The translations under genes were made by a program, and so were the position numbers. The notes beneath the pieces were generated by a model, which ran no database searches, was not told the DNA's origin, and saw only the letters and a program-made list of their open reading frames with translations. 64,000 bases of DNA from Hansfordia pulvinata (taxonomy: Eukaryota; Ascomycota; Sordariomycetes; Xylariales), in the NCBI GenBank assembly GCA_006538405.1, contig BJKQ01000012.1, positions 717,001-781,000 on the forward strand, in the 5' to 3' direction. This document shows, one piece after another, positions 55,630 to 64,000 of the stretch (position 1 is the first letter of the stretch; every line of letters starts with the position of its first letter).

Positions 55630-57552
55630 TCACTCGTCTGGAAGCGATTCCCACATGGACTGGCGGGTCTCAACAAGTACCCTCCAGTTGGGGGTCATTT
55701 TGCCCGAGTAGTGTGCGCTGGGGGTCTGGCCTGGAGGCGGCGGGGGCAATGACGGCGAATACGACATCTGGGAGTGGGCTGAGGGAGAGGAGGCTGCGGG
55801 AGAGCCACCAACCGTACCCGGAGAGCCAGATGAGACCGAGTGGGTGCCGTCGGCAGAAGGCGGAGTCTCGGTGTCGTGGGCAAGCAAAGTGTCCTTCGAT
55901 GGCAGATGCTCGGTTGCCGTGGCGTCGCCCTGCTCCAGTTTCTTCCAGAATAAGCCCTGAGCTTGAAGGGTGGTGGGCTTATATCTCCACTTGCCGTCAA
56001 CAATCTCGGCCTCACGGCCGTTATTGTCGCGAAGGGCTAAAGGCAACGTCATTTTGGACCTGCGCCACTTCTCATACAGGTCCTCTTCGCCGGGGGTCCA
56101 TGCCAAGTTGTCCAGGATGGCCTTGGCGATGCCAACCTTGTTCGTGGCCTCGAGGCCGCGCACTTTCATGGGGATCCGCATGAGCTGCTCCCACTCCTTA
56201 CTCAGCATGGCTGATAACTTATCAAGCTCAGGGTCGGTGATGCCCTGCATCCACCAAGCATTCCGGTTCAATTTGACAAAGCACAGGTAGTGGGCGAGGA
56301 TGATCAAGGCGCGGGGCCGGCCCTCCCTGGCAATAGATATGAACTCTTGGGGCAGGAAAGTGGCCCAGGTGATGGCGCGCAGATCCATGATGGGGCTGAG
56401 ACCTGCCTCGGAAAGCTCCATGTAAAGGGAGCCGAGGCACCGCAGGGTATCGTAATAGGTGTGTTGGTATTTAAAGTCGTCATCATCCGTTTTGATAGAT
56501 GAGATCATGAAGAGGAGGTTGTTGGGAATATGGGCCATGGTCTTCTCCAGGTCGACGGGAGGGCGGTAGAAGAGCACAGCCAGACCCGATTCGGCGATGG
56601 AGCGCGGAGAAATGATATCTACGATCAGGCCAATGCCTCTCCACACCTGGATCCAATCGACGATGTAGAGCCGTTGATTAGACGGGTCTCTGAACGTCTC
56701 GGAAGCCAGAACGCACATCAGAAGAGAGGAGGCGAGGAGTGCTGGAAAGTCGTTGGGCCGGGCAGCCTCGATGGCTTTGCGATAGCCCTCGAACGCATTC
56801 GCGCGATAGGCGGCCACACGATTCGGCGGGACGTGCTGCTTGCGGTATGTCATCTGCAAGGCTGAGAGTCCCATGACGCACTGCATGAGGAAGCCCGACG
56901 CAAAGGCGTGTTCAGGTATCTTGATCTGCAGGGCCGTGCTGACCAGCGGCGAACGGTCACTCTCGACGGAGAGACAGCCGTACGTCTCCGTGGTCCAGAA
57001 CCAGAGCATCTTCATGTCCAGAGCATCGGACAGCTGGCCAGGGAGAAACACGGGCTCCTTGTAAATGAGTTGTGAAGGGTCAATGTCGATAACGTCGGGG
57101 GAGCCATCGCGGCACGCAGCGAGCATGGCACGACTGCTGGTGGGCTCAGGCGACGAGGCGTCGGCAGGCGCCGGGGCCGAAGCCGGCTGCGGGTCCGCAG
57201 CGGCGGCTTGATCGGCGTCGGAGATCTTGGTACGGGTGGGCCAAGAGCATGTCTCCTTGCGCAGAGAACAGGCGCGGCATGTCGGGCGCTCCTCGGAACA
57301 CTTGACCTTTCTCTTCTTGCAGTTGAAGCAGCCAGCGCGGCTCTTTTTATGGGGGCGCTTGGGGTGGTAAGGCCTCAGATGCGCGGGCTGGTCTTCATTT
57401 ACCAGGGAGTTCGGGTCGAACTGATCCAAGAGCTGGGGGTCCAACAGGGGCGGGTCGTCGCCAAAGCCGAAATCTATGTCGTGGTCGATAAAAGGGCGAA
57501 GGCTCAGGTTAAACTCGCTGTTGGGGTCGGGCATGTTATTAAAATGGGCCAT
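55630..57552 (-). CDS. Zn2Cys6 (C6 zinc cluster) transcription factor, Upc2-like layout
   Basis: Intronless. ATG at 57552 (CGCCATGGCC-type context) gives 640 residues. The frame stays open upstream to 57948, but that part is basic low-complexity leader sequence without conservation signals. The zinc cluster at residues 75-102 is C75-x2-C78-x6-C85-x6-C92-x2-C95-x6-C102 (GCFNCKKRKVKC, CRACSLRKETC), preceded by the basic stretch HPKRPHKKSR. The remainder has the fungal-specific regulatory architecture seen in Upc2/Ecm22-type sterol regulators (LWFWTTETYGCLS, ASGFLMQCVMGLSALQMTY, RLYIVDWIQVWRGIGLIVD, IPNNLLFMISSI), and a Pro/Ser-rich C-terminal tail ends NWRVLVETRQSMWESLP. Regulated pathway is not inferable. 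An acidic, hydrophobic N-terminal segment (FDPNSLVNED) may be an activation region. Confidence 0.92.
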   Translation of the reverse strand: MAHFNNMPDPNSEFNLSLRPFIDHDIDFGFGDDPPLLDPQLLDQFDPNSLVNEDQPAHLRPYHPKRPHKKSRAGCFNCKKRKVKCSEERPTCRACSLRKETCSWPTRTKISDADQAAAADPQPASAPAPADASSPEPTSSRAMLAACRDGSPDVIDIDPSQLIYKEPVFLPGQLSDALDMKMLWFWTTETYGCLSVESDRSPLVSTALQIKIPEHAFASGFLMQCVMGLSALQMTYRKQHVPPNRVAAYRANAFEGYRKAIEAARPNDFPALLASSLLMCVLASETFRDPSNQRLYIVDWIQVWRGIGLIVDIISPRSIAESGLAVLFYRPPVDLEKTMAHIPNNLLFMISSIKTDDDDFKYQHTYYDTLRCLGSLYMELSEAGLSPIMDLRAITWATFLPQEFISIAREGRPRALIILAHYLCFVKLNRNAWWMQGITDPELDKLSAMLSKEWEQLMRIPMKVRGLEATNKVGIAKAILDNLAWTPGEEDLYEKWRRSKMTLPLALRDNNGREAEIVDGKWRYKPTTLQAQGLFWKKLEQGDATATEHLPSKDTLLAHDTETPPSADGTHSVSSGSPGTVGGSPAASSPSAHSQMSYSPSLPPPPPGQTPSAHYSGKMTPNWRVLVETRQSMWESLPDE

Positions 57553-59759
57553 GGCGTGTGGAATGTGGCACGGCGCGGCGCCGTGTAATGCGGGCGAGGC
57601 GGGTGACAGGCGTCGCAGATCTGGGGACGTTGGCGCTCCGCCGAGGAACGATGGGCAGAGAGAGAGCAAGACAGCAATGGGCGAGAGGGGGGGCTGCGTA
57701 AGCGAATGCGAGGGCGTTCGCGATGTCCCGCTCTTGGACGACGTCACGCTCAGGTGAAGGACCGACACGCCAGGCCAGCTGGCAGACAAGGCGAGTCGGG
57801 CGGAACGGAACTGGCTCGGCCCTGGGTTGCACCGTGAGCAAAGACGAAGAGAGACTAGGAAGAGGAGCTGACAGGGCCAGGCAGCACCAGCAGCAGATGG
57901 TGGGTCGTGGGAATCGATTCGTGACTGGCCAGCTGACGCGACACGCAACGTCTGAGAGATGGCTGCTCTGCAACGCTAGGTGACCTGGGCAGCGAGCGGG
58001 CCAGAGTTGAACCGGCTGGCAGCGTCGATGGCTGTCTTCGGTTGACAAGGCGAGGGGGCGGGCAATCGACGAGGTGGTGGATTAAGCGAAGGGCTGAATG
58101 CGAGGCGGGATACGGTCTATTTCATTCGATCCGCGGGCCGGGTTTGGGAGGTCGCCCGATTGAATCCCAGGGATCGGCAATTTCCTGGGGTGGAAGGCTT
58201 GGACTATGAAGAAATCGGCGCTCCTGACGCCGATGGGGGGGCTATGCAAAGAGATTCTCGTAGGACCAAGGCATGGCAGGAAACCCTATGAAAGTGTCGC
58301 GGTTCGGGGCTAGCCATATCGGCTACAACGTGGCTGACTCCATGGTCTCCGAGGGGATTGGCTCATGGTCTGCCCTGTTGTTGCTATTAGCGGGTAGGAT
58401 CCCTGTAGGTAAGCTGGCGAGGTCAGGTAAGCATGCAACTCTACCCATATCAGACTGACTGACCGCTCGGCACCCGGGTCGGCTTATCATTTATCTGCCT
58501 GCTTGCGTTCCGTTTTGGACAAAGTGTACGAGAGACAACTTGAACCGTGCATGCTCGGCATTTGAATCTCCCATAAGCGCCCCCCACGAAGACACGTCTG
58601 GCTCTCGGGTGTCGTGGTGCATCATGGTCGATGGCCAAGTTCACTTGACGGCCAAAGTGAAAGCTACCGTAGGATCCGGCTTGAAAACGCCTATCGTTCG
58701 ACCGGGGCGCAGTATCTGCCCTGTTCGTGTTAGCCCCGCGCCTGTGACCCAGTCGACCACGCTCCTTACAAGGCAGGGCCGGCGTTTTGGCCGCGGGCTA
58801 CTTGGTTCACATTTCGCTGTAGGTGCCGGTGCGCCCCGGTGGCCAGGCGCTAATTAGGTCATTGGATGGCAGCAGGCTTTTTGCCTCGGCTGTATTCAAA
58901 GTCCGGTCGAGTGGTATCGGTTCGCGCCAGAAACCCCAAGCATCTTTCATAGCGCTACTATGCCTACGGTGCAGAGATTCAATCGGCAACTGCATGAGGA
59001 GATGAACGAGATGGAGTATCTTTGGACGGATCAGTCAAGGCCGAAGGTCGGTTCAGGGCTCAACAAGTAACGGAGTCGAGTGGGGGGACTGGAGGCTGAA
59101 GATCCAAAGTTGACTACCTACCTTACTTATACGGACGGCATTGGCGTGGATGATGGATCTAACAGGTACGAGTACTCGTAGACAGCCATGGCGTGAAAGC
59201 CCCCCGGACCAAATCCGCAGGCTAATGAGAAGGCGACATTTCGGGAGGCGTCGGCATTCAGAAGGACTTATTAGGCCAGTCCAGGTACGAGAAGACATGA
59301 CTAAGAAGTGGAAGACGCTGATTCGGTCTGAAGGCGGATGTTGGCAGATTGCGATGGAGGGAGCGGCTTTCGGCTGAGGCGGATGGCAGTGGTGATGGAT
59401 GACACGGCAACGAACAGCGTTGGGTGCGCACGTCGTTTGGTACATAGGGAGAAATCGTCGTCTCTCATCTGTGACCCGCGCAGTCGTGCCTTGCCACATC
59501 GCGCCTTCCACGATTGCCTCCGCGGTTGGCGACTGCCTCGAACACGGACAGATCACCGAGGAGTCGCACAATCCCAGCGCCATCCGGCTTCCATTTTGCA
59601 TTCTATTCAATGTCGTGTCGACTGAGAGATTCGACCAAGCCTCAGGGCTGCAAATCAACAGTCCAGAGTTTCCCATTAATGTGCAGGTATCCATGTCATG
59701 TCATATCAATGTCAGGTCTATGTACCTAGGTACATTTTGCACGACGATCCTCGCTTGAT
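57553..59759. other. Gene-poor interval, 2.2 kb, up to the AT block
   Basis: 57553-58080 is the leader and promoter of the Zn2Cys6 gene. The remainder has no supported gene. 59166-59180 is a full TACGAGTACTCGTA palindrome and 59718-59736 reads TATGTACCTAGGTACAT. G+C declines slightly, then drops abruptly at about 59760. Confidence 0.45.
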
Positions 59760-60361
59760 ATAAGGCCTGATAATAGGATACGTTAACACGTTAAACGCAG
59801 AATTTACTAAGAACGATCGCCGTAAAACTTACCGCTCACAGCTATTAAGCAGCTAATTTTAACGCCGTTAAGCAGTCTTACGCTTATTTTAATAAGATTT
59901 ACGCTTATATAAATCGTTATAGATTTATATAAAGTTTCACGATATAATAAGCTAATAAAGGTCTTATATAAGATATAATCTTACGTTTTTTACTTATAAA
60001 GTAAAGTTTTTTTAAAGTTTTAACCGTTATTACGTATAATAATATTTAAATCGATTTCTTAACGATAAAGTAAAGTCTTTTATTTTTTATACGATTTATA
60101 TAAAGTTTAAAAGTGTATTTATTATATTAAGAGTTATTAAAAAACGATATAACACCCCTTAACGCGGAGATTAATAATAATGATAAAAGCGATAATAAGG
60201 TGCTTTTATAATAATATTAAAGGTATAAACTACGTGTTTAACGCTGTACGCCGTTTATTAAATATAATAACGCTTTATAAGCTATTTATATTATTATTAA
60301 ATTATTAAATAATAAAGAAAAAAGGATTATTCTTATTATTAAAATATTATAAACCGTGTTT

Positions 60362-61180
60362 TAACGGTTATTAAATTACTTAAAGTTAAAAGCGGGCTTT
60401 AAAGGCACTTAAAGGCTCTTAACATTAATATATTTAATGATTTTTTTATACGTTTTTAAGTATAATAGTATATAAAAGGACGTCGGCGATCGCTTTAACC
60501 TTATATATTAAAGCGTTTATAATATATTTTAAAGGGTGTTAAAGCATATACCGGCTGTATACGACAACTTTATAAGGATTTTAAAGGATAATTAACTTTA
60601 TTATAAGTTAAAAATAAACTTATAAAAAAAGGAGTTTAAAGGTTATATTAACGTTATTAATAATATATATATCCTTATATATATACTTAAAGTACATTAA
60701 TTATAATAACGATCTTATAAAGGAAATGTTTTATAAAATGTCTTTATTATTATACGATTAAATTATATGTTTTTATACGTGTTAATAAGCGTTAAAGGGT
60801 TTATATATAACTCTTATATATTAAAGTATATTAAAGTGGTAAGGTTTAAAATATTATAAAATTACTTTATCTTTATTAATAACGGATTTAACCTTTACTT
60901 TAATATAATTATGCTTATCTTAAAATTCCGTTATTATTATTAAAAGTAATATAACGGGTTAAAAATATTAAAGTCGAGCGATAAAGTATTTAATTATTAA
61001 TATTCACGGTATTAAAAGGTTATTAAAAGGACGTTTAATTAATTAAAAAAGAGGTTTAAGATCGTATAACACTTAAATTAAAAGTTTTTATTATAAATAT
61101 AAATCGATATCGTATACGCCGTTTACGCCCTTTATAACTTTATTAAAATAAATAAAGTACCGTTAAAAGAGTTTTATTAA
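60362..61180 (+). pseudogene. RIP-destroyed PIF/Harbinger-like transposase
   Basis: One reading frame holds for ~270 codons without an indel when TAA is read as a mutated Gln codon. In order: IFLYVFKYNS (60437), DVGDRF (60479), FQRVLKHI, EFKGYINVINNIYI (where IDGTHI is expected, ~60640-60675), KGNV.QNVF (60719), FLYVL..VKG..YNS (expected EGSAHDS), FINNGF (60872; expected DAGF), LKFRYYY (expected PYRGVRYHL), KVFNY.YSR, VIKRTF (~61010; expected VIERTF), LKKRFKIV, and IDIVYAVYALYNFI (61103; expected ALHNFI). This is the ordered motif set of Harbinger DDE transposases. The catalytic D, D and E positions read N, N and K, each explained by G-to-A on this strand. The N-terminal limit is uncertain; TIRs were not identified. 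Confidence 0.75.
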
Positions 61181-62399
61181 CCGATAAACGGGTTAATAAA
61201 GGAAATAATAAATATAAAAAGGGAGAAAATATAAAAATAATATAAAGGGTTATTAATAAAGTAATTATATATAAAGATTATAAACGTACTTTAAGCGAAG
61301 TTTAAAGCACTTAATTACTTAAACTTTAAATCGAGACGACACCGGCCATTTATTAACCGGTAATTATTATTTTTAAAAGTCTTTTAATAATTAATAAGCC
61401 GGTATATACGTTTTCTTATCGATAATAAAAGAGTGCGGTTTTAAGTAAGTTAAGTAATATTAATAATATTAATAAGAATTATAAAAAAACGCGCCTTTAA
61501 CGTGCTATTATTATTAATTAAACTTAAATTAAACTTACTTAATTATTATTTTTAATTAAGTTTAACCCGCTTTTTTAATTAAAATAAGTAATTTAAATAC
61601 GATTAATAACTTTAATTATTATTATTTAACACCACTTTACTTTAATATATACGTGCTTACTTATATACGTATATACGCTTTATTTTTATTATTTCACTTA
61701 TTTAAAAGCACTTTTAAAACCTTTAATTTCGCTTTATTTATAAGCTGCTTAAGTATCGCGATAACGTTAAGCCTTTAACACGCTTTAAGGTATAAGCGTA
61801 ACTGTTAATAAGACCGCACTTATTAAGCGTAATACTTATAAATAATTACACACTTATAATATATAAGGACGTATTAATAATTACTTATATAAATAAAGCA
61901 ACTTCTTTTCCTTAATCTTATAAACTTATTATTACACCGTGATAATTAATAATATCTTTAAGTTTCGATCTTAAAAGTAATTTTTTCCGTAAATATTTAA
62001 AACCGCCTTATTATCGTAATTATCGTAATTCTTATAATATTAATAACTTTTATATTAAAGCGATAAGACCTTTACGCTTAACCGCCCTCCCCGCGCGTTT
62101 ATAACACGTTTAAAAACGCGTTTTAAATATAATAATAACCCGAGCCTTATAATCGGTATCGTTAACATATTAGCCTTATAATTATATTAAGCCCCGTTAT
62201 TTATTATATATTACCCTTTTATTATTATTAACCTTATTATAAAGAATATTAATGTTTATTTTACTTATATTTTAACCTTTAACTTACGTCTTATATAAAC
62301 TTAAGCTTTAACTTAATTTATTTCTTTTATAATAAGTAAAACTATTATATTATTATTAATTTCGTTACCGATTACTTATAAATTTAACACGTTAAAACA

Positions 62400-62770
62400 G
62401 CTTAAGAAAAACCCGACTTTTAAGTTATTTATACTTATATCGATTAAGCCGGACTTATCCTTTTTCTTATTTAAGAACCCTTTTATAAACGGAATAACCG
62501 TAACGCTTAAAAACTTAAGGCTTACCTTATTATTTAAGTGATTAATAATTTCGGGTTTTAATAAATATTTCTTATTATAACTTATTTTATACGTTTTTAT
62601 ATTAAAAAGTAACCCCCTTTACACTCTTTACTTAACGTTTAATAAGACTTTATCGTTAAAATTAACGTATAAGTTTTAATAAATAAAGAAACTTATTATA
62701 AAGCGTTAAATTCCTCTCCTTTTTAATCTTTATTAAAGCCGAAACAGCACTTATCCCTTTTTATTATCTC
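62400..62770 (-). pseudogene. Second RIP-degraded coding relic, family not recognised
   Basis: On the minus strand one frame has few TAA codons over about 80 codons between roughly 62640 and 62400, while a neighbouring frame is full of stops. It reads segments such as GLLFNIKTYK, KYLLKPEIINHLNNKV and FLSVTVIPFIKGFL. This strand is purine-enriched relative to the plus strand here, the opposite of the Harbinger relic, suggesting a different or inverted element. I cannot assign a family. Confidence 0.35.
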
Positions 62771-64000
62771 CTTTTTTATTTAATATTAATAATATTAAAG
62801 TGCCTCACGGTTATAACCGGAACTTCTTATACTTACTTTTATTAAGTTAAGCGCGCTTATCTTAATTATAATAAATAAAATCGCATTAAAATAAAAGGCC
62901 GATAAGGAAAAAGATATTAATAATATTAAAATTAAGTAAAAGTAAGAACCTTAATAAGAATCGGCTTAACAATTTTTAAACTTATTATTTACTTATATTT
63001 TTATTTTAATAAACCCCTTTTTTTCTTTTATTTCCTCCTTATTATTAAAGCCCTTTCACCGTTCTTAAGCCCTTTCCTTTACGTTATAATCACGTCTTTC
63101 CCGCTTAAGTTTCGCCCTTACACTTAAAACTTTAATTAAAAATATCTTAACCGGTATAATTACCGGACCGTTTATTAACGTATTTAAAACGTTATAACTT
63201 ATATTTAATCCTTATCCTTACGTTAAAACGTTATCTTTATTACTTAAACCTTATCTTTTAATAAGTTTTAAAAGCCACATTAATTTTAATTAAATATAAC
63301 TTATATTTATATTTATAATAAACTTTAAAACTTAAACCGAGTTTATATTAAAACTTATTAATAATATTTTAATATTAACGTAATAATCTTATATTATATT
63401 TAAGATTAATAATATAAATAACCGTAATAATAAAGCTTTATTTAACCTTAATAATGTTCCCGCTTAACTTTATACTTTTCTCTCCTTATAATAATCGTTT
63501 TTAAACGTAAGTATTAAAGCTATAAAGGCTTATTTTACTTAATAAAAGTTTAATTTTACCCTCTTTAATTAAAAGGTTACTTATATCGGATTTTTCGAAC
63601 CCTTTAAGGGCTTAATTTTAATTAAAGGTCTTATTATAAAATTTTATTATAAGAATAACGAAACTTATTAATAAAATATACACTTATTTATTAATTCAAT
63701 TCGTTAAAACGTTAAATAACTTACTTAAGTTAAGGTTATTAAAAAGAATTTTAATAGCCTCCTTTATAAAAGGGCTTAATTTTAATAAACAGGTTAATAT
63801 AATAAAGTTATTAAAACCGTAATGTTAAAGGACCTTAAGTACGCTTTAAGTAAGTTAATTAATAATTTTAAGACATTATAAACTTAAGCTATACGTAAAA
63901 TTTCATTTATAGCTTATATAAAAAAGGATATACTTATTAACGTTTCGGTTCGGTCTTAAATTACCTTTTTACTTTAAGATTATAAGGATACCGGTTTAAA

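Larger units (their letters stand above)
59760..64000. repeat. AT-rich block with RIP signature, continues beyond window
   Basis: G+C falls from about 60% to about 20% within tens of bases. CA and TG dinucleotides are almost absent while TA is dominant and CG, CC and CT are kept (e.g. 60001-60060 has no CA or TG). This is the expected result of C-to-T change at CpA on both strands, i.e. repeat-induced point mutation. No open gene exists in 4.2 kb. Coding-frame relics of transposable elements can still be followed (see separate entries). Confidence 0.9.

Noticed and set aside
1..59760. A secondary-metabolite or defence gene cluster formed by dioxygenase, FAD oxidase, NmrA, bZIP, transporter and Zn2Cys6 genes
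   Set aside because: No backbone enzyme (PKS, NRPS, terpene synthase) is present, the candidate genes are spread over 55 kb and are interleaved with housekeeping genes on both strands.
1..64000. CRISPR arrays, rRNA or telomeric TTAGGG repeats
   Set aside because: No spaced direct repeats, no rRNA-like stretch and no telomere repeat were found; tandem repeats present are micro- or minisatellites.

Overview
The window is nuclear DNA of a filamentous ascomycete (Pezizomycotina, most likely Sordariomycetes). Genes have short GT-AG introns with CTAAC/CTGAC-type branch sites. Codon third positions are rich in G/C. The families present are typical of filamentous fungi (Dsc3, fungal rhodopsin-like membrane protein, DUF3425 bZIP, Zn2Cys6 regulator, CAP protein). 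A GC-rich, gene-bearing 59.7 kb abuts a 4.2 kb block of roughly 20% G+C that carries the signature of repeat-induced point mutation (RIP).

Layout, left to right: 5' part of an UNC-93-like membrane protein (-); TauD/TfdA-like dioxygenase (+); two small secreted cysteine-containing proteins (-, -); Dsc E3 ligase subunit 3 (-); kynurenine/cysteine-conjugate aminotransferase (+) with a small inverted-repeat transposon in an intron; ALG14 (-) with an unusual multi-membrane-span N-terminus; Ima1-type inner nuclear membrane protein (+); sphingolipid fatty acid 2-hydroxylase Scs7 (+); RBM39/CAPER-like splicing factor (+); nucleoside 2-deoxyribosyltransferase-like protein (-); fungal rhodopsin-like membrane protein (+); BBE-type FAD oxidase (+); DUF4050/Gag1-like protein (+); NmrA-like protein (-) divergent from a bZIP-DUF3425 factor (+); large mitochondrial AAA+ ATPase (-); secreted CAP/PR-1 protein (-); Zn2Cys6 regulator (-); then the AT block. 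The AT block contains a recognisable PIF/Harbinger-like transposase relic whose three catalytic acidic positions now read N, N and K.

The genes do not form an obvious pathway cluster. Several are housekeeping (ALG14, Scs7, RBM39, Dsc3, Ima1) and others are accessory (dioxygenase, FAD oxidase, NmrA, secreted proteins). Gene-poor stretches (25.7-28.3, 30.3-33.4, 35.5-39.5, 53.5-55.6 and 57.6-59.7 kb) carry microsatellites and two dispersed palindromic motifs, TACGAGTACTCGTA and TAGGTACCTA.

An important caveat is that five genes (dioxygenase, Ima1, rhodopsin-like, NmrA, bZIP) can only be read by assuming one or two missing single bases, always a loss and usually at a G or C run. This looks like residual assembly error rather than decay. 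I saw no tRNA, rRNA, CRISPR or telomere repeats.
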